NCBI GenBank assembly: GCA_025642075.2
Contig: JAODUO010000465.1
Coordinates: forward strand, 410,001 to 474,000
Direction of reading: 5' to 3'
Source: Ridgeia piscesae
Taxonomy: Eukaryota; Annelida; Polychaeta; Sabellida; Siboglinidae
Length of the DNA: 64,000 nt
In this document: in pieces, positions 29,001 through 35,412 of the stretch
Layout of the letters: each line of letters begins with the position of its first letter
How positions within the stretch are numbered: the stretch's first letter is position 1
The notes under the pieces: generated by a model
What the model was told of the DNA's origin: nothing
Seen by the model: the letters and a program-made list of their open reading frames with translations, nothing else
Databases searched by the model: none
Position numbers and translations under genes: made by a program

Positions 29001-31260
29001 TTTGGGTTTGTTTTTCAAGGTAGGCAAACTGGAAGTTGAACGATCAGATTGTAAGGTATGCATGTGTGTCAAAGTTACACAACTGTCGGTGTGTTGGCAG
29101 GTATGTTTCAGTTTGGTTCGTGCACAGTTTAGACTTGATACGTGGTTCACTGGTTTGGATCACATATGCATCTTTACACACCAGTTGCTGAACGCAGTAA
29201 TGTTTGAAATGTGTGATAGTTTGACACAGTTGTTTCTATGAACATAACTTGCACAGAACATCTCAACTGTCTGGTGCTCTTTGTGTAACGTCATCAGTGG
29301 TCAGTGTGACACATTGAGGTGCAAGCCACTTTGGAGGAAGTCATAAGGCGTGCAAATTTCGCGCGCGAAAACGAGGCTGGGGGCAGGAGGTCCATATACT
29401 CCATGTTAACATATAGGACTTTGTTTTGTTTTGGTCGTAATAATCGAACTGTCCAGAAATAGCATATTTCAGTTATATTGTCCGAAGGATTATTACAAGC
29501 AGAAGCAGTGGAAAATTTTGCCGGTGACAATGATCACGGAAATCATGAATTTTGATCGATTATTATGGTGGTTGCCATGGCAATAGCAGCAAGTACTTGT
29601 GTTTGGCGATCTTGACTAATAATGAAGAGTGCCAGTTTTCGCGCAGTACAACCTGTTTGGGCCAAACGTGTGCATTTAGACATATATATGTCAGATATAA
29701 GTGCTTATCGAAACCACAACGTACAGCAATGTAAAACGCAAATACCATAAAAGACACATACAGCCTAGCATCGTGTCGATTATCTGCACTACATAAATCG
29801 CTATGTGTCTATGATAGTGTGATAAACTCAATATTAAATCGGACATTTAAGATAAGAAACGTATAACACAAGATATTTATTAACTAATTTTCCTAGTATT
29901 CATCAGTCCGAAGCTACAACTGTCATCCATCGTTAGAATATTATTCTTGTGTCCAGTCCCCAATTAGTCTCGCATAGTCCCCAATAAGCTCTAGTCGCGC
30001 GGAGTCACGCCATGTATCGTGACCCACTTGCAGGCCCTATTAGTCACACGCATGCATGTGATCCAAGCGCGACATGTTTGTTGTACAGGTGATCTCACAG
30101 AGTGAGGCAAAACACTTTATCATCTTGTTCCGAGACGCGGGGCTACAGTACCGGGGTGTGTACACCTACTACCCTGAGCGCGAGGAAGTCTTCAAGATTC
30201 AGGGTGTCGGACCAAAGCAGCTCACTAACAAGACAATTGAACGTTTCTACAAGTGAGTCATCTTCAAAACTACTGATTTTCTATAAACGCAAGTTGTGTT
30301 TATTTTGATGTTTGTTTGATTATCTCTAAAATGATGTGACTGTGGTTAAAGACATGTATTGTCACCTTAAGTGACAACCATAGACAATTTATATTCGGGA
30401 CAACTATGGAGGAACAAACATACATTTTCATATTGTCTGCTGCATTCACACAATGTGGCTGTGTTTCTGGTCATCTCATCTGAATGACCAGAGAAAATGC
30501 CAGTTTGGTGACTACTGTAGTGACCATGATTCACCAAAACACATTTCATTACCAGTTCGCTATAATTGTAGCCCAAAGGACTCCAGGGCCTCTTGGCACA
30601 TGTTTGATTAATCCTGTTAACATAATTATTTCATATGTATATACCTACATTTCATTACAAGTGTGTATTATTAATCATGTATAACCTTGACAACGTATTG
30701 AGAAAATAATTCCATGTACGAGGAGTTTCTTGTTTGTGCTCCATCTGTACTAGACGTATTAGACATGGTCATGAATATTCGGTTCGGTCTGCCAGACTCC
30801 TATTTTATCCGACAAATACACTGTGTTTAAAGTCAACGGTCATTACATAGGTCACTGCACATGCATGAATATTCATTATAACCAGGCTGCAAAATTAATC
30901 ACCCACGTGGCAGTGAGTTCAACGTGATTCACGTCTACATGTGTATGTATCAGTTTGGTGTGCAGATAACACCCAAGTTATGCATTGATTTGCAAGACAG
31001 AAGTAGCAGAGAAAGTACTTTGCGAAATTACCATGTTTTGATGCCTTGAAAGCACATAAGCATAAAAATAAACCATTTAATATGATATTTCTAATTATTC
31101 CACTCTTTGTCACAATCGCAGGTACAACTCGGGCACGAAAGCGTTCACGGAGGTAGTATCAACTAAACACCTGTCGGCAACAATAGACGCGGTCGTGCTG
31201 CAGAATTCCTTGTGGCAGAAGAAGCAAGTCGCCAGGAAGCCCCCTGCTGGCCAATACTGA
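2023..31260 (+). CDS. CAMSAP: CAMSAP/Patronin, microtubule minus-end binding protein (complete gene, 18 coding exons)
   Basis: Joining the 18 exons listed separately gives an uninterrupted frame of 5334 bases (1777 residues plus TGA), with all splice phases matching. Domains in order: N-terminal CAMSAP segment (about residues 1-150, containing ASISWLLTKAYG), CH domain (about 180-304, with NLMKDICDGCCLAAL, ADSLYN, LYAP-like FYAPANLKP and AELFYAFE), a disordered Ser/Thr/Pro-rich centre, conserved helix 816-865 ending LGKQAFIQVISKGK, conserved helix about 1017-1053 with LQGEIMRLSLQQ, a charged coiled coil (1447-1530), and CKK (about 1638-1772). CAMSAPs bind and stabilise free microtubule minus ends through CKK and organise non-centrosomal arrays; vertebrate members also bind calmodulin and spectrin. 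The length is close to fly Patronin and vertebrate CAMSAP1. I recognised the family by remembered similarity, not by a search. Confidence 0.95.
2554..2632. repeat. (TA)n microsatellite
   Basis: About 39 uninterrupted TA units in CAMSAP intron 1. Confidence 0.97.
4005..5300 (+). mobile_element. Dispersed repeat family, copy 1 (two pieces)
   Basis: Piece one (4005-4110) has GAGACCCGTCCACCCGTC and ATTTGGACGGG motifs. Piece two (about 5140-5240) has ATGTGATCCTGCATAAAGCC. Both motifs occur in the same order in the copy at 37715-38090 and inverted at 9655-9965. Whether the roughly 1 kb between the pieces belongs to the element is unknown. Confidence 0.5.
6790..8075. repeat. Minisatellite, about 30-37-bp unit, roughly 37 copies
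   Basis: The unit is built on TACATCACATTGAAC followed by CTGTATGTG and a variable TTGTTG tail, which accounts for the length differences (30 bp near 7880-7970, 35-37 bp elsewhere). Left copies are more diverged. It fills the end of CAMSAP intron 1 and stops about 25 bp before exon 2. The long open frames here are repeat artefacts. Confidence 0.97.
8098..8193 (+). CDS. CAMSAP: CAMSAP coding exon 2 (residues 17-48)
   Basis: Acceptor GTTTTAG|GCA and donor AAG|GTAGGC, phase 0 on both sides. It encodes AELKASISWLLTKAYGQ and on to FYEDDK, the conserved first helix of the CAMSAP N-terminal domain. The acceptor lies only about 25 bp after the end of the 35-bp minisatellite that fills the end of intron 1. 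Confidence 0.93.
8498..8606 (+). CDS. CAMSAP: CAMSAP coding exon 3 (residues 49-85)
   Basis: Acceptor TTGCAG|GGT and donor CAGG|GTAAGG. It begins in phase 0 and ends with one base of codon 85. It encodes GVEYIAPLIVRGLTRADIYC and the following residues to HGQ, matching the family segment that precedes the conserved GHQ motif. Confidence 0.93.
9088..9197 (+). CDS. CAMSAP: CAMSAP coding exon 4 (residues 85-121)
   Basis: Acceptor TCACAG|GTC and donor CTG|GTGAGT. It supplies the last two bases of Gly85 and then HQVVMQLLSRRGIYVTES, a near-perfect counterpart of the family's GHQ-x-x-x-x-LSR-x-GIYV-x-E block. It ends in phase 0. Confidence 0.94.
9655..9965 (-). mobile_element. Dispersed repeat family, copy 2 (inverted)
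   Basis: On the minus strand: ACAGACAAGTCCACCCGTC, TTTTGGACGGGTAAAA, TGGACGGGTAAATATT, then GTGTCACACGCATGG, and finally AATGTGATCCTCCTTAAAGG. It aligns by eye with the other copies. The open frame it carries is not shown to be a gene. Confidence 0.6.
10139..10224 (+). CDS. CAMSAP: CAMSAP coding exon 5 (residues 122-150)
   Basis: Acceptor TTGACAG|AAC and donor TCAA|GTAAGT. It encodes NAHVALIRALIKAYTQDV and then VTVERVVKAVK, the family pattern AHMA-x-x-x-ALM-x-AY with the VV-x-x-VK helix. It ends with two bases of Lys150. Confidence 0.93.
10450..10722. repeat. Minisatellite, 28-bp unit, about 9-10 copies
   Basis: Nearly identical units containing CTACTATGACCACAACATGC and CCTTATGT, in CAMSAP intron 5, with alternating T/C at one position. 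Confidence 0.96.
10886..12767. mobile_element. Non-autonomous hAT-type DNA transposon (carries a nested element)
   Basis: Ends are inverted: left CAGAGATGGAGT, right ACTCCATCTCTG. They are flanked by a perfect 8-bp target duplication CTACAGCT (10878-10885 and 12768-12775), the length typical of hAT elements. Subterminal copies of the palindromic motif GTACTCGAGTAC occur at both ends (about 10905-11000 and 12690-12740), as expected for transposase binding sites. Total 1882 bp, or about 1060 bp without the nested element and its duplicated target. No intact transposase is seen. It is inserted in CAMSAP intron 5, with its right end 30 bp before exon 6. Confidence 0.9.
11514..12326. mobile_element. 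Second hAT-type element nested in the first
   Basis: Inverted ends CAGACATGGGGTCAAATACA (left) and, at the right, TATTTGACCCCATGTCTG, with subterminal GTATTTAAATAC repeats. Flanking 8-mers GTCCCATC (11506-11513) and GACCCATC (12327-12334) differ at one base and look like an aged target duplication. Length 813 bp. A minus-strand open frame (11720-12031) contains LPHNILA and SSVSSE, weakly like the hAT C-terminal dimerisation region, but it is too decayed to call a gene. Confidence 0.85.
12798..12930 (+). CDS. CAMSAP: CAMSAP coding exon 6 (residues 150-194)
   Basis: Acceptor TTTGTAG|GAG and donor CGT|GTACGTGAG. It encodes SFTTFSASSELPCDTEATVV and then LWINKACSVMRERLELSEQQ, matching the family signature F-S-T-F-S-A-S-x-ELP followed by a WIN motif. 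It ends in phase 0. The acceptor is only 30 bp from the right end of a hAT-type transposon; see the mobile element entry. Confidence 0.94.
13104..13151. repeat. (CA)n-type microsatellite
   Basis: An impure CA run with CG and AG interruptions in CAMSAP intron 6. Confidence 0.9.
13271..13412 (+). CDS. CAMSAP: CAMSAP coding exon 7, start of CH domain (residues 195-242)
   Basis: Acceptor ACCTGTAG|GCG and donor CAAG|GTCAGC, ending with one base of codon 242. It encodes a basic linker (ARTPRKP) then IPVIENLMKDICDGCCLAAL and ISFYCPDALR. The DGxxLAALIxFYCP core is the diagnostic start of the CAMSAP calponin-homology domain. Confidence 0.93.
13600..16425. repeat. Large minisatellite, 32-bp unit, about 85-90 copies
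   Basis: Units carry ATTCATAGTCATGCTAATTC followed by ACTTTCTCTCTG. Copies are best conserved at the right (15700-16400), while the middle (15150-15700) has many small deletions. Degenerate GATTCACATT copies extend to about 16570. It fills most of CAMSAP intron 7, ending about 120-270 bp before exon 8. Confidence 0.97.
16691..17093 (+). CDS. CAMSAP: CAMSAP coding exon 8, rest of CH domain and linker (residues 242-376)
   Basis: Acceptor GTGTTGCAG|AC and donor CCCAG|GTGAGT. It completes Asp242 and encodes DIVMKESLNIADSLYNLQLV, then LNDLFYAPANLKPHMLAFVA and AELFYAFE, the C-terminal half of the CH domain. A Ser/Pro/Gly-rich disordered linker follows. The frame stays open for about 70 bp upstream of the chosen acceptor, but the family alignment joins YCPDALRSQ directly to DIVMKES, so the acceptor at 16690 is preferred. 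Confidence 0.9.
17557..17642 (+). CDS. CAMSAP: CAMSAP coding exon 9 (residues 376-405)
   Basis: Acceptor CTTGTAG|TGG and donor AGTA|GTAAGT, both in phase with neighbours. It encodes SGSGPDARLLPRRLNQTKTA and LQNGELTSS, a linker of no known fold. Support is from splice-site quality and frame continuity; it could be alternatively spliced. Confidence 0.8.
18065..18155 (+). CDS. CAMSAP: CAMSAP coding exon 10 (residues 405-435)
   Basis: Acceptor TTGCCAG|GCT and donor GGCAG|GTGAGC. It encodes SPSIGAAGKLSHSIRAWGES and DQSVHPREG. It joins in phase to exon 11. The content is disordered and poorly conserved; confidence rests on the splice sites and phase. Confidence 0.8.
18447..18616. repeat. Minisatellite, about 30-bp unit, 5-6 copies
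   Basis: Units containing ATCTTGACACGGAGTATC and GAGTGTCAT, slightly diverged, in CAMSAP intron 10. Confidence 0.93.
18841..21874 (+). CDS. CAMSAP: CAMSAP coding exon 11, long central exon (residues 435-1446)
   Basis: A 3034-bp exon: acceptor TTGTCAG|TGC, donor GCT|GTAAGT, ending in phase 0. It encodes the disordered centre of the protein with conserved islands: a basic helix at about 816-865 (SELLGVRMRLVEQRRQIELG, ending LGKQAFIQVISKGK), a helix at about 1017-1053 (SLTELQGEIMRLSLQQDRIK), a Pro/Tyr/Gln-rich stretch at about 1132-1200, a GGFFITLEPGSPQK block at about 1335, and GFVIGQDD near the end. Four 6-residue VKV[A/T]SP repeats sit at 1380-1403. A large central exon is also usual in vertebrate CAMSAP genes. 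The base composition is richer in GC than the introns. Confidence 0.95.
21674..21745 (+). repeat. Coding 18-bp repeat, four copies (VKV[A/T]SP)
   Basis: Four in-frame copies of GTCAAGGT-x-x-C-x-TCGCCT inside CAMSAP exon 11 encode VKVASP, VKVTSP, VKVTSP and VKVASP. Each has a Ser-Pro site that proline-directed kinases could phosphorylate; that role is inference. Confidence 0.93.
22005..22135 (+). mobile_element. SINE 3' fragment
   Basis: GCAGTGTGGCTTAATGCTTC and the following GAAGTCGAGGTGGTG...GTAGGTCTGCCA, ending CTACAAAAACTTTA, match the 3' half of the tRNA-derived SINE at 39521-39850. The tRNA-like head is missing. It lies in CAMSAP intron 11, about 100 bp upstream of exon 12. Confidence 0.7.
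22231..22358 (+). CDS. CAMSAP: CAMSAP coding exon 12, coiled coil (residues 1447-1489)
   Basis: Acceptor TTGCCAG|CCT and donor AACAG|GTCAGT. It encodes PDPNDLEKRREKFIEQQMRR, then REEQDRRRLQLESDAAKKRE. It is strongly charged and heptad-like, corresponding to the CAMSAP coiled coil just before the C-terminal region. It ends with two bases of Arg1489. Confidence 0.93.
22359..23042. other. CAMSAP intron 12, non-repetitive part
   Basis: There is no recognisable gene or transposon. A C-run and A-run lie at about 22878-22915. Confidence 0.5.
23043..23085. repeat. (GTGC)n microsatellite
   Basis: About nine GTGC units followed by a GT run, directly upstream of the splice-site-like minisatellite. Confidence 0.95.
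23086..24020 (+). repeat. Minisatellite made of 3' splice-site-like units (26-30 bp, about 33 copies)
   Basis: Each unit reads GTTAAAGATCTGTCTGTG, then GT repeats and GACAG. The last unit boundary, GTGTGACAG|GTTAAA, is the actual acceptor and first exonic bases of CAMSAP exon 13. Almost every unit therefore carries a pyrimidine/GT tract plus CAG|G acceptor. Unit lengths vary with the GT count; the final complete one (23991-24020) is 30 bp and in frame with exon 13. Confidence 0.96.
24021..24304 (+). CDS. CAMSAP: CAMSAP coding exon 13 (residues 1489-1584)
   Basis: Acceptor GTGTGACAG|GTT and donor AAGC|GTACGT. It completes Arg1489 and encodes LKQEQSEQKKAEEKTRREAI, FQQYLQKKAEQ, continuing the coiled coil, and then a Ser/Pro/His-rich linker. 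It lies directly between two minisatellites, and the sequence across its acceptor is identical in form to the upstream repeat unit. Using the acceptor one unit upstream (23990) would add 30 bases (10 residues) in frame. Confidence 0.92.
24305..25291. repeat. Minisatellite, 32-bp unit, about 31 copies, starting at the exon 13 donor
   Basis: Units contain GACGTCTCTCGTTGTCTGTG and TCTACATTTAAA. The first, diverged unit (GTACGTCTTTTATTGTCTGT...) starts exactly at the donor of CAMSAP exon 13. Some units have an internal CTCG-to-CG shortening, and G/A alternates in GACGTC/GACATC. Confidence 0.96.
25691..25780 (+). CDS. CAMSAP: CAMSAP coding exon 14 (residues 1584-1614)
   Basis: Acceptor TTGTTGCAG|CGG and donor TCCG|GTACGT; phase 1 on both sides, 90 bp. 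It encodes VTAVSPSGPRNSGYTPPFGG and FTQRWPGTS, a linker between coiled coil and CKK. Because its length is a multiple of three it could be skipped without a frameshift. Confidence 0.85.
25781..26318. other. CAMSAP intron 14, left part
   Basis: I see nothing recognisable between exon 14 and the 33-bp repeat array. Confidence 0.5.
26319..26617. repeat. Minisatellite, 33-bp unit, nine copies
   Basis: Units contain TTGTTATTCCATGTCAGCAG then CTGCTTCTATGGG, with C/T changes. The period is a multiple of three, so two frames stay open, but the array lies in CAMSAP intron 14 and the apparent peptides are artefacts. Confidence 0.97.
26690..27990 (+). mobile_element. CR1/L2-type LINE 3' end split by the piggyBac-like element
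   Basis: Removing the piggyBac-like insert and one TTAA joins 26730-26767 to 27904-27990 in one frame reading QLQLCIAI, KPSETIATF, KTYLFEIAFP and then a stop. This matches the C-terminal tail of non-LTR reverse transcriptases and the copy at 45953-46260. The left limit is uncertain. It ends about 60 bp before CAMSAP exon 15. Confidence 0.75.
26768..27899. mobile_element. piggyBac-like DNA transposon, non-autonomous
   Basis: Flanked by TTAA on both sides (26764-26767 and 27900-27903), with inverted ends CCCATTTTATCC (left) and GGATAAAATGGG (right). TTAA targets with CCC/GGG termini define the piggyBac superfamily. Length 1132 bp. A roughly 36-bp direct duplication containing ATACGATTCTAGTCGTAG occurs twice at the left end. 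No transposase frame is visible. Confidence 0.85.
28051..28122 (+). CDS. CAMSAP: CAMSAP coding exon 15 (residues 1614-1638)
   Basis: Acceptor CTCCACAG|ACA and donor AGCG|GTAAGA; 72 bp, phase 1 on both sides, so skippable in frame. It encodes DKTSRPATDNHNSDMGTSAP and SQYS, a linker to CKK. A LINE remnant ends about 60 bp upstream of its acceptor. Confidence 0.83.
28231..28335. repeat. (CAATG)21 pentanucleotide repeat
   Basis: Twenty-one perfect units in CAMSAP intron 15, suggesting recent expansion. Confidence 0.98.
28394..28510. repeat. Short degenerate direct and inverted repeats around CCTGTCCTGATTCA
   Basis: Two direct copies of CCTGTCCTGATTCA (about 28397 and 28494) and inverted AGGACAGGT/AGGACAGAT copies between them in CAMSAP intron 15; diverged relatives of the motif occur at about 28155-28215. 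Confidence 0.6.
28755..28873 (+). CDS. CAMSAP: CAMSAP coding exon 16, start of CKK domain (residues 1638-1677)
   Basis: Acceptor GCTCACAG|GAC and donor GAG|GTGGGT. It encodes GPKLFVTPSQKSNRHIIVNA, then ISHRCLAGTVNQEVKNRVLE, aligning with the family CKK start PKLF-x-x-PS-x-KSN-x-x-I-x-NA-x-S-x-CLAG. Ends in phase 0. Confidence 0.96.
28874..30088. other. CAMSAP intron 16
   Basis: No exon or recognisable element is seen. A G-run lies at 28970-28977 and a CG-rich patch (GCGCGCG) near 29360. Confidence 0.5.
30089..30252 (+). CDS. CAMSAP: CAMSAP coding exon 17, CKK domain (residues 1678-1732)
   Basis: Acceptor TTGTACAG|GTG and donor TACAA|GTGAGT. It encodes VISQSEAKHFIILFRDAGLQ, then YRGVYTYYPEREEVFKIQGV and GPKQLTNKTIERFYK, the beta-barrel core of CKK (family pattern HF-x-ILFRD, YT, GxGP, YKYN). 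Confidence 0.96.
30253..31121. other. CAMSAP intron 17
   Basis: I see nothing recognisable in this AT-rich intron. Confidence 0.5.
31122..31260 (+). CDS. CAMSAP: CAMSAP coding exon 18, end of CKK domain and stop (residues 1732-1777)
   Basis: Acceptor ATCGCAG|GTA. It completes Lys1732 and encodes YNSGTKAFTEVVSTKHLSAT, then IDAVVLQNSLWQKKQVARKP and PAGQY before TGA at 31258-31260. The YNS, SVDAF-like TIDAV and LWQ motifs are the conserved end of CKK; the short basic tail is also typical. Confidence 0.95.
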
Positions 31261-31855
31261 CCTCACACGTCACCATGGTAACGGTCATCATGCACTGATG
31301 AGCACACAGTGAATTCTGTGCGGCCTTTCAGTGGTGTGTAGTTGTCAAAAGAACTGTGTTAACAATGTACAACCAGCAGGAGATGGTGCCATTATCGTTG
31401 TTGTTATTGCTTAAGTGGAGGTCATGGGACGTTTTAGTGCCAGTACTAGTGCCAGCGCATAGGCTAACTTGTTGTCTCAAGCATCGAAGTGCAGTGTGTG
31501 ACGTAGCGTGACCTTACTGAAGTATGTGTCTTTCCGGTGTCCACCAAGCTGCCTGTTGATGGCCGGTCGCCAATGTGATAGTAGTTTGTAGCAGGCAGGT
31601 CAGGTGTATGCCGCACTGCACAGTGCTGGGTAGGCAGGCTTGTCAGTAAGTCTTTCGTCGAAGGTGGTTCCTTTCTCATAGAAAATAGGTGAACATCTGC
31701 CATGAAATGTGGTCAGTTGTCGTGTATGATATATTGTGGAACATCACCAAATGTGTGACAGTTTCTGTCAAGTAATTTTTCCCTAGGACATCTTGAAACC
31801 TTACATTGATGTATGTGTGCCTCTGTTACACATTGTGTTGTTACATTCCACAGTA

Positions 31856-32131
31856 ATTGCTGGCAGGTCATTGCTGGCAGGTCGTTGCTGGCAGGTCATT
31901 GCTGGCAGGTCATTGCTGGCAGGTCGCTGCTGGCAGGTCGTTGTTGGCAGGTCATTGCTGGCAGGTCGTTGCTGGCAGGTCATTGCTGGCAGGTCATTGC
32001 TGGCAGGTCGTTGCTGGCAGGTCATTGCTGGCAGGTCGTTGCTGGCAGGTCATTGCTGGCAGGTCATTGCTGGCAGGTCGTTGCTGGCAGGTCATTGCTG
32101 GCAGGTCATTGCTGGCAGGTCGTTGCTGGCA
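31856..32131. repeat. Minisatellite, 14-bp unit, about 20 copies, in the CAMSAP 3' UTR
   Basis: Unit ATTGCTGGCAGGTC with A/G alternation at the first base. All three forward frames are open through it because 14-bp units without stops cycle frames; this is not a gene. Confidence 0.97.
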
Positions 32132-32246
32132 TAAAACAGATGCTGGTCGATGACAGATTGCCTAATGATATCAAGTGGCCACCGTTCATACCAGACATTT
32201 CACGAGGTATTTACTCACTGCTGAGTTGGTTGTCTGTTGGAGTATT

Positions 32247-32303
32247 CATGTCACCAGTCAGCACATGTCACCAGTCAGCACATGTCACCAGTCAGCACAT
32301 GTC
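32247..32303. repeat. 17-bp tandem triplicate
   Basis: CATGTCACCAGTCAGCA three times in tandem, followed by a partial copy, in the predicted 3' UTR. Confidence 0.93.
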
Positions 32304-33557
32304 ACTGTTGTCATCATCATCATCACCTTCCTAGTCAATATCGCCTCAGCCCGCTAACTCCTTAATCATGGTGACACTGCCTCCACTACTGTGTCATCAT
32401 TCTTGTCCGAGTCACTGCCATCACACTTCCGCGTCATCACGGTCAGTTTGCATGACTGTCACTTTGCGTCGGTGTGTCACTCACTGCTGTAGGACTATGT
32501 CGGTGTCATCAATATTGCTCTGTTTGCGGTGTCATCGTCACTACTGTTGTTCTGTGTTTAGTATTGAAACTGTCGCTGTGTCTATGTTGTGTCGACGTGT
32601 CACCTTGATGTTGACACACCATGTGAGTGTCATCAATGTGACACTATCCCTGTAACCATAGTACTACTAGTGGCAGATGTGGTCGTGTTGACACTTGTGC
32701 AATATCCTACCACAAATCTAACACTAATAAAGAAGCTCGACTACGCAATCTGGCACACAGTGTAACGTGTGTTGTTGGTGAGAAACATGAACACTGGCCA
32801 CTTGTGTTGGCGGTCACTTAGTGGTCACTTGCTAAGTAAACAACGCCGAACGGTTGTACCTGGCATGAGTATGTGTGACTGTACATGGCCTACCTGAAAG
32901 AAATGTGACAACGCCAGAGCCAGAACCACATTGACACACCTGGGGTGAATGGACACGCATGAAAGAACCCTCCCTCCACACACGTCTGTTCTCAGACTTG
33001 AGGAGAGCGACGCCTTGGAGTGGGTACTGTGGGACTATACTGCTGATTATAGAAACTGACAGAATCGCACATACACTATTACACGAACGCACGTGCACAG
33101 TTAACTTATTACTGCAATTTCAATTGTAACATATTAACTTTGCTATTTATACCTGTGTTGCTGGTGAGTTGTCGTGTGTGTGATTTGTCGTAGAGCTAGA
33201 GCTTTATTTAATGCAATGCTGTAACGACAACAGGTTCAGAGGTCAGCGGAGAGAACGTGACTATTGACAATGGCCGAGTAGAGATCGTTGTGTGATAACA
33301 GTCTGAACGTACTGTCGGATATCGATTGGGTGTAACGTTTCCAATCTTTGATAAATGTCAACCCTTGCCATGCGTCCTATACATGCCGCGCTTCGTGCAT
33401 TTTGGAGTGTTTGTACACTGTATGTAAATATGTATGATCTATAATTTGCAAACTTTGTGTTGTTGTCAGCTGTGTAAATTACTAAGAAAGCTAACTGTCA
33501 ATACTGTACAATCATGATGTCTAGGTGTTTATCAGTTACTATGCTTTTTTATTAACA

Positions 33558-33563
33558 AATAAA
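33558..33563 (+). promoter_or_regulatory. Candidate poly(A) signal for CAMSAP
   Basis: AATAAA followed about 15-30 bp later by a G/T-rich stretch (GATGGTGCTGATG, then TCTTTGG), the usual layout of an animal cleavage site. Alternatives AATAAA at 32726 and 33721 are also present. Confidence 0.5.
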
Positions 33564-33599
33564 ATTTACCAACAAGATGGTGCTGATGTTCATCTTTGG

Positions 33600-35099
33600 C
33601 TAAAGCGGCCGGTTCCAGTGATTTTGATGTGGCTTCCTCAAGTAGGTTATCTCATCATGAATTTGATTCTTTCATACAGTATGTAATATGAATATTTTGG
33701 GTAATATCTGCATTATGTTTAATAAAAAGTGCACATATTTGTTTTAACTCAAAAGAATTGCTTGTAACCACAACGTTTTGTGACTTACTCTTCCCTGTGA
33801 TTAAACCATGGGGCAGAAACAAAGTCTCTCCATCGCACTGTCTTTAACAGTCATCTATTCTCTGACACTGGCCAGTCTGCACCATCACTGCCTCAGTAGT
33901 AATTGTTTATGCCTCGAGGGAAGGCTGGTTTTGTGAGACAATCTTCCCACTGGATGCAAAGAATCTTCCTGAGTTAACATTGGTGAAATTTCTCCAGTGT
34001 CTTCAGATGACATTGATAGGTAACCAGGGCAACATCAGCCACACTCCACAAGTACATTAGGAGGAATGCTGTAAGCTGCGTCAATTACTTCAATAAACTG
34101 AACATTGTTCTGCTTTGCCAATGTCTAATAACTGAAGCTGACAATTTATTATACAACTCTTTAAAAATTATACTACACGGTGAATGCATGCATGCACACA
34201 CACAAATATTGAATAAATCAGGTATTATACACGAGATGGGGATCTAGGTAAACATGTAGTATATTTACCCATCGGGGTTACAAAATATATCAAAATATAT
34301 ACAAGTGTACTTGGCATGATAAAACACTACTGAGTAATGTATGATTATATCCTTTTAGTCACAATATTCACAAGTAATAACCATTTACCCACCGTGTGGC
34401 TTTGTATCTACAATTTTTATATACAGTAATCATTTATTATTGTACATATGAGGTAAAAGTTCTCATACGCAGTATACATTCATGAGGATTGCTCAAAGGT
34501 TTTTATACTTTACTCCCTGACAGAACTAGCTGTTCAATCAAACACCATCTCGGCTTCTCTGGGAAGCATCCAGACATGCTGCAATTCATGCGCATACACT
34601 TCATGCACACATATCCTCCCCTGTCTATAGCCAGATACTGATTCATATAGCTGAGTGAACTGGAGCAATGTAGATTGAAAAAAAATTGCCCAATTTTTAG
34701 ATTTTACAGGATTTGAACTCTGGTTTTCTTGGTTAATTGACACACACGCACATACATACATACACACACGCACACACGCTTCGAGGTGGTGCAATTGTGT
34801 CTTTTTTGTGAGCTTCAAACGTGTTTAATGTCGCAGTGAAAATTGTTTAACTGCTTTCCGTCATGATCTAGCAGTAGCGTGATACTGAAGCCGACGTCAA
34901 GCAAAAATCGTAAAACAGAAACCCCCGTCCCTGTACTACCCCTGTAGATAGGCTTTACCATTTGAAAACCCTGTACACAGTACAGTGGGTGCAGCCTATC
35001 CCTAGACTGTTTTAGTATTAAATTTGATTTATGCTAGATTAGGAGAGACAAGCATAATTATCAAAGGGGGTCATGGAGGCCTAATAATAATGATAAAAT
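33600..35099. other. Intergenic region between CAMSAP and the ARHGAP18-like gene
   Basis: AT-rich; a short CA/TACA run lies at about 34740-34780. I see no gene or recognisable mobile element. Confidence 0.5.
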
Positions 35100-35412
35100 A
35101 TATAATAGTCCAGTGCTGCCAGAACCCTTCCTCCCTACTCCCCGCCCATTATACCGCGCCCTCCGTCATTCGCAGGGCTCGCAACCTCCCGCGGCAACCC
35201 AGTCGTGGTTTTGGGTTGAACAAGTCTTATGCGAAAGACTATTGACTATTCCGATGGAGGTCAAGCGACCGGACCCCCCTGGCGATAAACTTCCGGCGGC
35301 GCTGCGCACGCTCTGTTTACTCTGAAGGTAAAATACAGGTATGACAAGTCGTCCAAAAACGCCGTTACTGGTGTCTTGTTAATCGGAATAGTCAATACGG
35401 ATTTACAGAGAG
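35100..35412 (+). promoter_or_regulatory. CpG-rich candidate promoter and non-coding first exon of the ARHGAP18-like gene
   Basis: This stretch and the next 400 bp have many CG dinucleotides (for example CCGCGGC, CCGGCGGCGCTGCGC) in an otherwise AT-rich region. It ends at a strong donor, GAGAG|GTGAGT (GT at 35413). The first coding exon of the ARHGAP18-like gene at 55475 begins at an acceptor and so needs an upstream donor. The link across about 20 kb is inference; other first exons are possible. Confidence 0.35.

Larger units (their letters stand above)
31261..33585 (+). other. Predicted CAMSAP 3' UTR
   Basis: It runs from the stop codon to the region after the AATAAA at 33558. It includes a 14-bp minisatellite and a short 17-bp triplicate. 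The right limit is inferred; an earlier AATAAA at 32726-32731 would give a shorter transcript and another at 33721 a longer one. Confidence 0.5.

Noticed and set aside
31793..32334. Open frames rich in LLAGRCWQV
   Set aside because: Artefact of the 14-bp repeat in the predicted 3' UTR; all frames are open.
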